Of a DNA stretch of 64,000 bases, positions 1 to 11,765 are shown one piece after another. A program made the position numbers and the translations under genes. The stretch is from Vanilla planifolia (taxonomy: Eukaryota; Streptophyta; Magnoliopsida; Asparagales; Orchidaceae): the NCBI GenBank assembly GCA_023846275.1, contig CM043870.1:11603527-11667526 (forward strand). The letters run 5' to 3'. The notes under the pieces were generated by a model, which was given only the letters and a program-made list of their open reading frames with translations, did not search any database and was not told the origin of the DNA. Numbering within the stretch: position 1 is the stretch's first letter; each line of letters opens with the position of its first letter.

Positions 1-643
1 ATCTCTATGCATTTGATGGTCTTAGCATATTCACGAAAGAGTTTCCTTAAGCAACCCAAGATTTTTTTCTTTATTGGTCTTGGTAAACAAAACCACCTTG
101 GATGGCTACATCCTCATCCCAACCAAGTAGACTACTATGCTTGAAGAATTCACCATATTTCCAATAAAGTTGACAAGAAACTTATTGATGCAATCCACAA
201 CCTGCTCCAAAAGACATTATATTGATTTAAACAAGTTCTCTCCAAGATGTAAACTTATCTTAAAACACCAAAGAAAAAGCTATTGTCATAGCCAAAGTTT
301 AACAACTTAATTCTTTTATCATATAAATTTTCCTTCTTTTTTTGGTGGGATATATCAAAATGGACTAAAGTTGATTTTGAAGCAACAGGAATGGAAGTAA
401 CAACCATAAGAGAATTAAAGGCTATGGCAAAGATATCTTTGATTTCAACTTCCCTTTTTACTTTTCCCAAGGATGCACCAATGTGACGTTCTCCTATTCG
501 TCACAACCGTAAGACCTAATTCTTGATTTTAATATTTTAATATTCTTTTTTTTCTAAATTCTATTTTTCAAACAAACAAATTCTTTTCTATATTTAATCC
601 ATTTTTTATATACATATACATCAATTTATACACATTTATAACC
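1..643. other. Unassigned AT-rich sequence
   Basis: I recognise no gene or transposon domain here. The longest open frame, 71 codons on the minus strand at 255-470, matches nothing I know and has no clear initiation context. The stretch from about 530 onward is strongly AT-biased. Confidence 0.5.
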
Positions 644-657
644 TATAACATCCCACA

Positions 658-782
658 TTGTTATTTGCAATATCCACTAAAATATCTACTATGCATCCAT
701 AGATATATCAACTACAAAGTTGTTATTTGAACATCCACAAAACAATTTATTGTGTATCTATGCATATATCAATTGTACATCC
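658..782. repeat. Two-copy 62-bp degenerate tandem repeat
   Basis: TTGTTATTTG starts at 658 and again at 720. The following bases are similar in both copies (atatcc/acatcc, tctatgcat). It sits at the edge of the candidate LTR. Confidence 0.5.
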
Positions 783-1131
783 ACATAATTATCTACTATA
801 CATCAATATAGTTATAATATATACAAAATACAAAACAACAAATACAATTTTTAAGTTATTATAATAATAATATTTATATAAAACAAAAAAACTAGCATTT
901 TATTCTTATATACTGTCTTCCTTGTACTATGACTCCAATATACTTAAAATATCAGTACTAATAAATAGGTTAAGCCACCATCACAGATTCAACAAACTAA
1001 ATCTAACAAGATCATTATATGCGAAACAACAAAATGTTTAGGTCATATTGCAAGCAAAGTCCTTATCACATAGCTAAAACAAGAAAATAAGTAATTAAGC
1101 CCTTCATTATAGTAATTAAATAATATCATAC

Positions 1132-1167
1132 TATATATATATATATTAACATATATATATATATATC
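1132..1167. repeat. (TA)n microsatellite, imperfect palindrome
   Basis: Two TA runs are separated by TTAAC. Together they form a self-complementary AT stretch. Confidence 0.85.
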
Positions 1168-2994
1168 ATAATCACGAAAAAAATAAAAATACGCATACAA
1201 TCTTATAGTTATCATTTCTTTTCCTAATATGGTTTTATTTTTCGACACCTTTTTCTCTTAATCAAATAACCTTTATGATGGTCACATTTTTATTACTCCC
1301 TATTTCTACAAGTAGTCAATTAGTAACCTATTTTCAATTTATTTAATTACAATGAAAACTTTATTTATTACATTTTATATTTTCATGCACTAAACACTCA
1401 AAAATTTATTTCATTGCTATCTTTAGCCATATTACGAAATTTTCAATATTTTAAGTCATTTAACCCATTGGCTCCTACATTGACTTAGCCACTTATTTAT
1501 CATGATATTGTTCAGCATTTTTTAACAAATGACCTAATGGCTATTATATTGACATCTATTGATATTTTCAATATTTTAATTCACATGACCCACAAGTCAT
1601 TGTATATCTTTACTTATCTTTTTAACAACAACATAATTATAGTTGCATCAAACATATAATAATTTCTATTAATAAATAAATTATAGTATATAATTAAATC
1701 TCATGAAAGTAATAAAGCATTGATGCTACACATGCATAACCATAATATAATCATACTCATGCACATCAAACTATATTTGACTCAAACATCACATAATTCT
1801 ATGCATCATTTATTTTCTAAAATAAAACATGCAATATTACATTTATGCAGTACATCAACAATACAATGTACACATAAACAACTATGTTGTTGGCCTATGC
1901 AACTATTGCACAATTTGACTACTTTGAGCATTATGACCATACATCATAGCATACACACAAAACAATGGGTAGAAATGCCTACAACCCAACATTGTAACCT
2001 ATCAAGTATACATATCAATGTGCATAATGCCTACCTCAATGTTCTGTGTCGTTCCTTCTCTTTCGTTAATTTCCATACTCTAGTCTTCGAAATCGATGTC
2101 CACTTCCCCTTCACAAATCCAACCTCATAGGAAACAACAAGTTTAATTTTGTTAGAAACAATAGATTATCCAATCAAATCAATAGCACGTTAAGCACAAC
2201 ACAAAACTAGCTAGTCAACAAAGATCTTGGTTTTTGCTTCTTCTCTAACTTTCTCTCCTCATTCCATTTGTCTCTCCTCAAACCAAGTTTCTTAAACCTT
2301 TAGTTCCCTTTTTTTCTTTTCAATTTTCTCTCTCTTCAACACTGTTCTAGAGCCCTAACATTAAGAACTGCACTTCCCTTCCAATAAACGTAATAGCAAG
2401 GTGAAGGCTCGATTATGATTCAATAGCTACCATTCCATGGCAGAAATAAGAAAACAGAGAGTATAAAAGCAAAAGCCCAACTCTTTGGTCTCAAGTACTC
2501 ACTGAAACCCCTTTGTTTATGCCAAAATTAATCCACTACTTTCCTTTTTCATGACATTTCAATGACCAAGTGATACTAAATGCTAAGGTGATGGGGAAAA
2601 ACATTAGGGTTTTTATTTTGGATCATGGCTAACAAATGCAAAGGTAAGAAATAGAATAGCCAAATGCAAGTTGAAAAAGGGGCTCCTTGAAAATCCCAAA
2701 TTACACATTTTTTATCAATAATAAATAATTTAATAATTAATTAATTAAATTATATATTTAATCTTTAAATTTTAACAATTTATAATAATTCTAATAAACT
2801 TTGATTAAGTTGAAATAAACTTCATTTGATTCATCTTATCAAGTTCTATCTAATAATATAATTATTTCTATATTTTGAAAATATTTTATTTTTCAATTAA
2901 TTTTGATTTTTTTACAAGTCATCTTGCATACTCATATTTTCATCCCCAAATGTTAAATACAATCGTATTAAATTAAGAATTTGAGGATATTACA

Positions 2995-4920
2995 ACCAAA
3001 TGTCCTTTTTCTCCTAAAAAGTCAAGAATAAAAGACAAAGGAAAACTCAAACTCAAGAAAAGAATTCAACAAGAAAAGATAAAAATAAAAGGAAGAGAAG
3101 TGACTTGAATAGCCATGGGAAGTCCAAATCCACCAAAATGGATAACAAAATTTTCTTGGCCTTGAAACCCACTAAAGGAAAATAATAAGGAAAAATTTTC
3201 ATGCATAGTTTATCAAATCCATCACCCAATAGTAACATAAAGCCAAATCAATAAAACACATGGAGTCTAAAGTCAATCAACAAGAAATTCATACTATGAC
3301 CCATTTGATAATAGTACATAGCTAAAAGCCATCCAGCATAGTAGCCTACACTTGCAAAGATCAAGCCATGGTGATAGACATCCAATAGCCAACTGACAAC
3401 CATGCCTTATAGCTTGCCTGGTCACATGAAAGCTGTACATCTATCAAAAAAGGTGCAGGTCACTATACTAAAGATTTGCCATTACCAAAATTGCTGCTCC
3501 AAAAAGTAAAGCGGTGTGTGCAACACATAAAGCAATCATTTCAACAAAAATCACTCCTCTTGGGCTCACCATTATCAAGAGGTTCTAATCAATGTCGAAT
3601 GAAGATCCTGTCAACTCAGTTCCTTTAAAAAGATGTGATAAACTAATAGCAAGGCACTGCATTCTCACCCATCTTATCAATAGCATTTATGTGAAGATCA
3701 AGCAACCACCCAATAACCTTTCCTCTTGAGAATAGCCTAACCTATATGTCCTATCTCTACAAAACCTTGTTTGTACTCCCAATTTATTTTTGAAGTCTTT
3801 CTTGTCACGGATTTTAATCTCATAAAGGGGTCTTTAAAGTAAAAACTATTTTGTAGCTAATTCTTTTTCTGTTGGCATCATCTTTTACTATCACCTCTCA
3901 AGCTACTCTCTAACACCTAGAATCAATATATCTCTATCTACCATCCCCAATATTATAGATTCCAAAAAGATCATCAACATATGATAATATGAACCATGTC
4001 CTCATTGCCATATATTTTAAATACATAATAAGGCATTACAAGTAGCCAAATGAATGCCTGAAATAATCAAACTTGTATATTATAAAGGGCACATTAGACA
4101 ATCAACTTGGAGTCGTGATGTGTTGATATGAAATAAAATTATTGTCAAACATATACACAAATGGATTATTTTATCACTAAATGAAATGTTCATGATTAGA
4201 ATATTTGAGGTGATGCACACACAAAACCAAACATTATGCACTTATTTTTATAAAAAAGATAAAATCAATTGCTATAATTTTTTTAAAAAAAAATAAAAAA
4301 AAAAGGTTTAACACATCATGCACCTAAAGATAGAATCGTTATATGGGTTTTTTGGAAATGAAGCACCAACACCCTACTTGAGTTGTAGAAGAACTTTTCA
4401 AGATGGACATAAAGAAATGCTCTTACACTCGATTATCCATAAATAAACCACCTATTAGCCAAACAAAAAAAAAGGATCATCCATTACCAAACACTCAAAG
4501 AAAGAAGAAGAACGTACAAAGAAAATAAAGGAGACACAAAATTTATGTGAAAACTCCACACTTTATAAAAATAACATTATTACGTTCTCAAAAGATCTTT
4601 ATCAAAACTTACAAGAGATTACAAAGCTTCTCTAATAGTTTTGCATATTTTGAAATCAATAATATATCTCTCAATAGTTTATGAAATTTCAAACAGTTAT
4701 GGAGATTCAACAAAACACTTCTAAAAAAATTGAAGTTTGTGTTGCCTAATTGAACAAATTTCCAATGATTATCCTATGGGGAACCGATTTTTAATCATTT
4801 CAAATGTGAAAAGAAAATCTTTATGTTTATAAGATTTATGAGCTTTAGAATCAAGCAGATTTCAAGCTACATCTAGAATATAATGAATTCATAAATTCAC
4901 AAAAAATGTTTTTCAATCTT
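2995..4920. other. Unassigned stretch with hydrophobic ORF debris and an LTR-like motif
   Basis: No complete gene is visible. On the minus strand, short frames at about 3490-3595 (PRGVIFVEMIAL...) and 3275-3425 (HHGLIFASVGYYAGWLL...) are hydrophobic and look like membrane-segment remnants. A 61-codon minus frame at 3053-3238 follows. They lie in different frames separated by stops, and I cannot assign them to a family. Near 4530-4560 the words gagacacaaaatttatgtg and aaaactcc resemble a motif common in plant Copia LTRs, so part of 4.4-4.9 kb may be LTR debris. Confidence 0.4.
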
Positions 4921-5212
4921 CAAGGTAATAAATGAAACCTAGGAAGAAATCTCTAATTTGCAGGAACTTTTTGCTCCATTTACCCTCAATTTTACTTGCA
5001 ATTCTCTTCTACTTTTCCCTTTTGCCTCTTGGGCACTTCACAGGAAAACACCAAGAATTATCCTTCATTTTGATTTTTTTTTTTTTTTTACTGAACAATG
5101 GACTATGGAAATCAAAATTTACAAAACATATAAAAATGTGCGAATTTGAAAAGATAATCATGCAGCACATCAACATTCAAAACACAAGCTGTTTTTTCAC
5201 AAAAATAACTAC

Positions 5213-5423
5213 CTTTATTTGCATTAATACAACAGGAAGTTCTCAGCTCCAAGTTCCCGTATCGGTTTGCCTGTATTCGTCGAACTTGCAGAACAACGCT
5301 CCGAAGCCTCCTACTATCCACAAATCCTTTCGGAAGAATTACAGTTCCTCTTGGGCTCCTCCAACGTTTCTCATGGCCAATCCTAGCAAGGGACTGATAG
5401 CTCGAAACCGACAATGCCTCCAT
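5213..5423 (-). CDS. Candidate first exon of a nuclear gene with an organelle-targeting N-terminus
   Basis: On the minus strand an ATG in good plant context (GGCGATGG) opens a 70-codon frame beginning MEALSVSSYQ. It is rich in Arg, Ser and Val and poor in acidic residues, including RRLRSVVLQVRRIQANRYG, which is typical of a chloroplast or mitochondrial transit peptide. The frame meets a good splice donor, AAG|GTAGTT, at 5213/5212. Beyond it the frame runs into AT-rich, intron-like sequence with a pyrimidine/purine homopolymer at about 5080. The exon and its upstream 400 bp are the only non-LTR part of the first 32 kb with many intact CpG dinucleotides, as expected for an unmethylated gene 5' end. 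No downstream exon was identified, so it may be a truncated or dead gene. I do not recognise the protein. The plus-strand frame at 4932-5525 overlaps it and is rejected. Confidence 0.45.
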
Positions 5424-5900
5424 CGCCTTCTAAATCCAACGAGAAAGGAGAAATGGCCAAAAAAAATAATCCACCGTCACAACAAAGAAGCTTCTTTCTC
5501 TCCCGCTGCAATGGAAACTCAATGATTTCTTGCTTCGGATCTGAAACACAAGTACGGAGAATTATGTTTCAATCCAAGGAAAAGTCGATCGAAATCCACA
5601 TTCAAAAAGTCGGAACAAAATGAAACGCCTGAAATCTAAATAAAAACAGACCACTGAATCCCTCGAAATCTTATCCAGAAAACGATATCAGATGCAAATT
5701 TCTCTTCTAAAACTGAACAGAAACGTTGGCGAACTATCCCTACGAGCCTCAAGGAGGATGAAGAAGAATTGTCAGTTCGGCGCATAATGAAGACCAGAGG
5801 GAAGGACCGAAAGCAACGGCTATGCTCGGGTAGGTGGCGAGGTTTTTTGGTAGGTATATGATTTTTTATTAATTTATTGTCACTCTGTAACGAAAAATTT
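5424..5900 (-). promoter_or_regulatory. CpG-rich putative 5' UTR / promoter of the candidate exon
   Basis: This stretch directly upstream (minus strand) of the candidate start keeps numerous CpGs, for example in cgaaaccgac, gtcgatcg, cggcgc and ggtggcgagg. Sequence beyond 5860 becomes AT-rich and CpG-poor abruptly. There is no unmistakable TATA box. The reading as a leader and core promoter is inference from composition and position. Confidence 0.35.
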
Positions 5901-6445
5901 AAAAACAAACTTCATTTTGTATTTAATAAGTTTACATCAAACTTTTTTGAATTGAATATGATTTATTCAATGCTAAATTCAAGTTTAACAACTAATTTTC
6001 CATCTCAATGTTTAGTTTGATTCGTTCATTATTTTGTTCTAATTTCATTTTACTTTCGCACAAAAATGGACGACAGATGAAAAATAATTATCAATTCCAA
6101 TTGGTACCATCCCTGTTTGACATCGATGTTTCAAAACTAGTTTAACTTGAAAAAATATTACAAAATTTTCCGATGGTAATATTAAAAATTGTTTATTAAG
6201 ATAATTGTTACAGGAAAGATAAATTATTTTCATTTATTATTAGTAAATGATTAGTATTCAACGATTATGTACAGTTTAACATCATTATTCTTCAAAAGTG
6301 CATAATTTAACTATGTTCATCTAATTATATCATATTTTACTCTTTCAAGTTAATATTTGAATTAACTAAAAATCATTAAAATTTCTAAATTCCATAGTGC
6401 TGTGGTCAAACGTTTACAGTGGTTGTTGAGTTGTGTATGGTATTC
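5901..6445. other. Unassigned AT-rich spacer
   Basis: No open frame or repeat signature that I can assign. Two 62-77 codon minus-strand frames (6045-6233, 6362-6595) look like chance frames. Confidence 0.5.
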
Positions 6446-6768
6446 GATTTGCCTTTGTGGGATAGGCCAGTTAAATTGGCTAGAGGTGGACAAAAAAAAA
6501 GGTGGGTTAGTGTGAAGGAGGCATGTGTGAAGACAAATATGCATGTGTATTGTGTTCATCTTTTTATGCAATAGATTATATTTGTCATTTAACAAATGCT
6601 TTGGATAATTTTATCAATATTTTAAAATTCTTTTTTATATAATAATTTTCATTAAAAGAAAGGATAAACTCTAGTTTTTAGAGATAAAAAATAATCTTTG
6701 ATACATACAAATATTGATCCCATTATATGAATAGAAATGCTTCATGCCAAGTTAAGGAAATTATAAAA
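6446..6768 (+). repeat. Duplicated module A, copy 1
   Basis: It begins gatttgcctttgtgggatagg and ends aaggaaattataaaa. It is repeated in the same orientation at 7033-7302, which lacks an internal segment of about 50 bp. Both copies carry the word tggctagaggtg. The origin is unknown. Confidence 0.85.
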
Positions 6769-6772
6769 GAAA

Positions 6773-6865
6773 CTGCTTCATCTAGTTCTCCCAACCATGT
6801 GAGTCTAGTTGGATTATTTGCCTTGTTGATTAACACTCTCTTTTTCTGTTGAGTCATACTTATGT
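6773..6865 (+). repeat. Module B, copy 1 (inverted partner at 7576-7669)
   Basis: The sequence ctgcttcatctagttctccc...gagtcatacttatgtt is present as its reverse complement at 7576-7669 with few differences. The pair forms an inverted repeat of about 93 bp arms. Confidence 0.85.
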
Positions 6866-7034
6866 TAATTGATAGAAAATTAGTTAAATGGTCAAATTTG
6901 AAATTGGAGTACGTTAATAATGCATATCAAATAATAAGAGAAAGAATAATTATTCGGTTAATAAAAATCTCCCATTTTAGTAGGCATAAATATTTATGTG
7001 GATCAAGCTTGAGGTCTTCCATTTGCTTCTTTGA
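6865..7034 (+). repeat. Module C, copy 1
   Basis: This begins ttaattgatagaaaattag and ends ccatttgcttctttg. It is repeated directly at 7695-7861. The end, gcttgaggtcttccatttgc, also matches the start of the LTR remnant that follows copy 2, and a related piece near 16750. Confidence 0.85.
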
Positions 7035-7302
7035 TTTGCCTCTATGGGACAGGCAAGTTAAACTGGCTAGAGGTGAACAAAAAAGATGGGTTGGTGTGAA
7101 GGACGCATGTGCAAGGACAACAATGCATATTTATTGTGCCCATCATTTATGCAATAGATTCTAGTTTCCATTTAATAAATGCTTCAAGATAATTTTATTA
7201 ATATTTTAAAATTCTTTTCCATATAACAATCTTTGATACATACAAATATTGTTCCCATTATATGAATAAAAATGCTTCATGTCAAGTTAAGGAAATTATA
7301 AA
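7033..7302 (+). repeat. Duplicated module A, copy 2
   Basis: This is a direct repeat of 6446-6768 ending in a run of A (about 7299-7310). The A run could be the scar of a retroposition event. Confidence 0.8.
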
Positions 7303-7575
7303 AAAAAAAAGAGAATAAAGAACAGAAAACAATAAGATGTAAATGTGAAGCCCTCAAATGAACAAAAGTTATAGTCACAAATGGTGAAAAGGTAAATTTG
7401 TTTTCTTCTTCAAATTAAAGGGAACACTTTACTGATTAAGAAAAGAGAAAAAAGATAGAGCACTCAAGCAAAATAAGACTCTAATCAACATGAAAATAAG
7501 CACAACCAACCTTACCAAAGCATGACCAAAACTCAATTAAACTCCTAAAGATTTATTTTCACCTATCAAAATCAG

Positions 7576-7669
7576 AACATAAGTATGACTCAATAGAAAA
7601 GGAGAGGGTTAATCAACAAGACAGAAAATCCAACTAGACTCACATGGTTGGGAGAACTAGATGAAGCAG
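7576..7669 (-). repeat. Module B, copy 2 (inverted)
   Basis: It is the reverse complement of 6773-6865 and lies immediately before module C copy 2. In copy 1, B and C are adjacent with B in the opposite orientation. A local inversion is therefore implied. Confidence 0.85.
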
Positions 7670-7694
7670 CCAGCAAATTGTTGAATCGCCAATA

Positions 7695-7861
7695 TTAATT
7701 GATAGAAGATCAGTTAAATGATCAAATTTGAAATTGGAGTACATTAATAGCACATATCAAACAATAAGAGAAATAAATTATTAGGTTAATAAAAATCCCC
7801 CATTTTAGTGGGCATAAATATTTATATGGACTAAGCTTGAGGTCTTCCATTTGCTTCTTTG
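7695..7861 (+). repeat. Module C, copy 2
   Basis: This is a direct repeat of 6865-7034. It runs straight into the Gypsy LTR remnant at 7862. Confidence 0.85.
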
Positions 7862-8419
7862 TTCTTAGCTTCACTTCTTTGGATTCTCTTGGATAGATCA
7901 TTGCAAAGAATTATGACTAAGCTTTGCTAAACTCTAACATAAATTATAATTTAAGAGCTTAAATAACCAATCAACAACCACTTTCATCTAGGATAATCTA
8001 GTTAGCTTGGCTAAGATATTTCTACCTTTGTTCCTGTCATAATAATTCATAAAATTAAGGAGTTAATTCAACTTTTAAACTCTTTGCCCTCATCTAGCTA
8101 TTTGATTTCTTCTTTTAAGGAATCTCATACAACCTTTTAGATACTTCATGGTTAAAAGTATATATAGATAATCATGGCCTATTTACAACTTTTAAGGCAT
8201 CAAAATGTAGCCATCTTATCTCATAATCAAACACATACAAGATGAAATCTAATCTTATATCTTTATCATTCAATTTTTATAATTCAAACTCCCTTAGTAT
8301 TTAAATTTAAGTTCAATTAAGTTTTATATAATCATTCAAATTTTAAATAATCAATTGAGGAGAAAGAAACTAGATCAAGAGAGTCATGTCCTGAGCTAGC
8401 CAATTTGATGGTTGTAATA
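7840..8419 (-). repeat. 3' LTR remnant of the minus-strand Gypsy element
   Basis: Read on the minus strand it begins near TATTACAACC at 8419, directly after a polypurine tract. It is colinear over about 570 bp with 16745-17318, which keeps a clear LTR start (TGTTATACCC). Shared words include ggagttaattca, gaatctc and gagctagc. This is the U3 end of the 3' LTR. Its remaining 3' part has been lost or replaced by modules A-C. Confidence 0.75.
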
Positions 8420-8432
8420 TTCTTTCCACCTT
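8420..8432 (-). promoter_or_regulatory. Polypurine tract of the Gypsy element
   Basis: The minus strand reads AAGGTGGAAAGAA immediately before the 3' LTR start. This is the expected position of the plus-strand DNA primer in an LTR retrotransposon. Confidence 0.6.
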
Positions 8433-11400
8433 AATTAGATTTTGACCTCAAAATAAGGAAAATAACTCTTGCCATTTGCATTAAACCTTAACCTCAACCT
8501 TTTAAGTAGCCTTTCATTCCTCCTGATTACTCCACAAAAACTTTATTATAGGTAAGCTTCTATTTCTTAGCTTTTTCATACTAAACTTTAGAATACAAAC
8601 TAAGCACTCATTATAAGAAACATTTACTTGTATCTAAAGATCTTTAGGCTCCTTTAAAAAAATATAAGGATCCAGAACATACTTCTTCAAATTAGATACA
8701 TGGAAAAATTCATGTATCTTTGACGAAGAATTTGGTAACTAAAGTTAATATGTCATTGATCCTATTTTGTTTGTGATCTAGCATGGTTCAATATATCTAG
8801 GTCTCAACTTAAAAGCTTTTCTAAATCTGAATAATCCTTACATTGGATTTACCTTCATAAATACTTGATCTCTAACCTCAAAGCTTAAATGTCTTTGTTT
8901 ACTATCAAAATATTTCTTCTAACAATCTTATACCATATGTAGTTTCTTATGTAATCTATAGATCTCCTCAATATCCTTCTCAATAATCTTGTGTTCAAAT
9001 ATCTGCTTAAATTCACCTTCAAACCAACACAATGGAGATGTGTAATATTGATCATAAAGATCCTTACAAGTTGTCATGCTAATGACCAACTAATAGTTAT
9101 TATTATAATTGAACTCTATCAATGAAAACTATCTAAACTAACCTAAAGAATAAGATTGCACATCGAGCCTTAACAAAACTTTTAAGGTCTAAATTGTCTT
9201 TTTTGATTGATCATCTTTTTAAGGATGATAAGCTATACTAAATTAAAGAGTGGTTCCTAATGTCTGTTATAGATGACTCCAAAACTAAATGTAAATTTAA
9301 TATCTCTATATAAGATAATCACTCTTGGCACATCATGTAAGTGAATAATCTATTGCAATTCAGCTCTACTAGTTTTCTTATTTAATATATCTTTTTCATT
9401 ACAAGGAAATGTGTTGATTTAATCAGTCAATCCATTACTATCCAAATCATATCATAGTCTTACCTCGTCCTTAGCAAGCCTAAAACAAAGTCCACGATAA
9501 TTTCATACCATTTCATTCTCGTATAGCAAGTTGTTTTGAAGTAGATTATTAGGCTTCTAATGTTCAACTTTAATCTCTACAACTCAAACACCTCTAAATA
9601 TAATAATTTGCATCCCTCTTTAAATTTCTCCACTAAAAGATGGTCTTAAGGTTCATATATATTTTGGCTTCCATGGGTTGCATCTCTAATTACTATTGTG
9701 AGCCTCTCTTAATAGCCTCTCTCTAAACTCTTAATAGCGAGGAACATACCATCTATAATGATAAGTCAAAATGTTGTCCTTAATAATGTAGTCTTAAGTC
9801 TCTCTTTATTGTAATCTGGTAAGCACCTCCTAAATCTTATGATCCACCTCCTAAAGTGACCTTTGCTCATCGAACAAATCAACCTAATACTAAGTGTACT
9901 ATGCTTGGCTACGAATGCTTTAACTATTAACTAAGTTTGAACTTTATTGATAATAAACATATATTTTCTCTCTAATGTCTTTATGAGCATAGATTTAAGA
10001 ATTGCATCTTTGCTCAAAGCATTAACTGTTAAGTTTGTCTTGTCCTCATAATATTTAATATCTAAATTATAATATGTAATGTGCTCTAGCTAATGCCTTA
10101 CCTTTGATTAAACTCTCTCTAAGAGAACATATACTTAAGTCATTTGTGATGAAAGAAAAGCTCAACCTTCATACCATGATGACAAATCTTGAGTGCACCA
10201 CTACAATTAACTCTAGGTCACGAGTTAGGTAGTTACACTCATGCTTATGTAATTGCTTAGATGCATAAGCCATAACCCATTTATGTTATAAAAGAATGGC
10301 TCCAAATCAAATGTATGATGCATTAGAATAGACTTGGTAAGGCTTACCTTGCTCTACTAAGGTCAAGATTATAGTTAAATTAAATCTATTCTTCAACTCA
10401 ATAAAGATCTACTCACATCGATTAGACCAAGAAAAAGCCACCCTTTCTTATTGGTTGAGTAAAGGGTGCTTCAATCATTAAGAGATTTGACATAAATTTA
10501 CGATAATAGCTGTAAAACCCAAGAAACTTCAAATCTAGGATATTGTAGTTGGTCTCCTTTAATCAATAATGGCTTTAACTTTGTTTGGTCTACAAAAGCT
10601 CCCTCAAAACTCATAATATACCCAAGGTTACCTAATTTAGCCAAAAGGAGTCCTTTGAGAATTTTGCATAAAGTTGTTAACTCTTAAGAAATTCTAACAC
10701 TATTTGAAGATGATTCACATGCTGCTCCCTATTCTTAGAGTACACCAAGGTGTTATCTATGAAATGATGACAAAGAGGTTTAAGAAGGGTTGAAAGATGT
10801 GGTTCACTAGATCCATGAACACTATAGGTACATTATATAACCCAAATAACAAAACTATAAACTTAAAATTCCATATTATGTCTTGGATGTTGTTTTAGGG
10901 ATATATTTTTCTTGAATTTAGATCTGATAGTATCCCGATCAAAGATCAATCTAAGAAAAAGCTAAATCACCATATAACTTATTAATTAAATCACTAATCT
11001 AAGGCAAGTGATACTGATTTTTTACTATTACCTTGTTCAATTCTCAATAATGCACACACATGTGTAAGCTATCATCTTTCTTTGTGATAAAATAAATAGA
11101 GGCTCTTTAAATAGAAATATTAGGTCTAATCAAAGCCTTGCTCACTAAGTATTGTAATTGGACTTTGAGTTCTTGAAATTTTGCTAGAGCCATACAATAT
11201 AGTACTTTAGAAATTTAAGTAGCTCTTGGCTCTAAATCATTGGGAAACTAAACCTCACTCTCTAGTAGAAATTCTTATAAATCATCTAAAATTCATTAGA
11301 ATAATCCCTCATACTATGTGTGTCTTATAAAATTAGAGGCTGAGCTTATGAATTAACTACAAAAGGTAGCCATGCTGTGCAACCCCTTCTATGCCTAAAT

Positions 11401-11765
11401 TGTTAAAATCATTGGTATCTATTGATTGAATCCAAAGTAGACTACATTAACCAAGTAGTTACCTTAATTTAGACCTTTTTCTCTTAATAGTCAATCACCA
11501 TGTCATACTGGGTCATTTAATCCATGCCTATGATGACACTTAGCCTCAAAATCTTGCTATAAGATAACTAAATCACCTTGAACTCTAAAACTTACTAGGA
11601 TCTCATCTTTAGATAGTTTCACCATCAATGGTGACCATAACTAGCCCTTGTCACGTACAATTCTATCCTAAGAAATCTCAAAAATGAAAGAATATGCAGC
11701 ACCAACAACAAAAAGCACACTAAAGACAACATTGCAAAATGATATCATATTAGTAATGACATTTG
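8433..11765 (-). pseudogene. pol: Ty3/Gypsy pol (protease, RT, RNase H, integrase), decayed
   Basis: The polyprotein is read in order on the minus strand with many stops and frameshifts. The protease active-site region survives as VLFVVGAAYSFI at about 11690-11740, where DSGATHSF is expected. The reverse transcriptase shows LHMCVHY and ELNKV followed by IDL.SGYYQ at 10900-11110. The catalytic box survives as FIDNTLVYSKN at about 10730-10770, so the second catalytic Asp is changed to Asn. The RT thumb region, DLKFLGFYSYYRKFM, is at about 10490-10540. RNase H shows MAYASKQLHKHECNY and DLEL at about 10190-10290. The integrase zinc-binding region is at about 9590-9780 (LREAHNSN...). The C-terminus is at about 8430-8545 (VLWSNQEE.KATWK), matching the VLW...EEATWE ending common in plant Tekay/Del-like Gypsy elements. 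It cannot be expressed as a protein. The lineage name is inference. Confidence 0.9.

Larger units (their letters stand above)
644..2994 (-). repeat. Candidate degenerate long Gypsy-type LTR (minus)
   Basis: The left edge reads TATAACATCCC and the right edge reads GGATATTACA. These are what a minus-strand LTR starting TGTAATATCC and ending GGATGTTATA would leave after decay. Within it, about 525 bp from the right edge, the minus strand has a weak TATA-like TTTTATAC (near 2465), followed by an AGGGCTCTAG/GAGAGAGAG leader-like stretch. A GAG|GTAGGC donor-like site lies near 2050. That order resembles the U3-R-U5 layout of the better-preserved LTR at 46743-49741. Length (about 2.35 kb) fits the other long LTRs here. 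No convincing target-site duplication remains, so the boundaries are inference. The 136-codon plus-strand frame at 1720-2130 lies inside it and does not look like a protein. Confidence 0.4.

Noticed and set aside
1720-2130. 136-codon plus-strand ORF rich in His, Asn and Thr
   Set aside because: Composition is that of AT-rich non-coding DNA with CAT/CAC words. It lies inside a candidate LTR.
3970-4015. YVDDL-like string on the minus strand, as in Copia RT
   Set aside because: Flanking residues do not match RVT_2 upstream or downstream. A five-residue match is not enough.
4932-5525. 197-codon plus-strand ORF
   Set aside because: It runs through a poly(T) tract and opposes the better supported minus-strand exon. 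Its composition is not protein-like and shows no domain.
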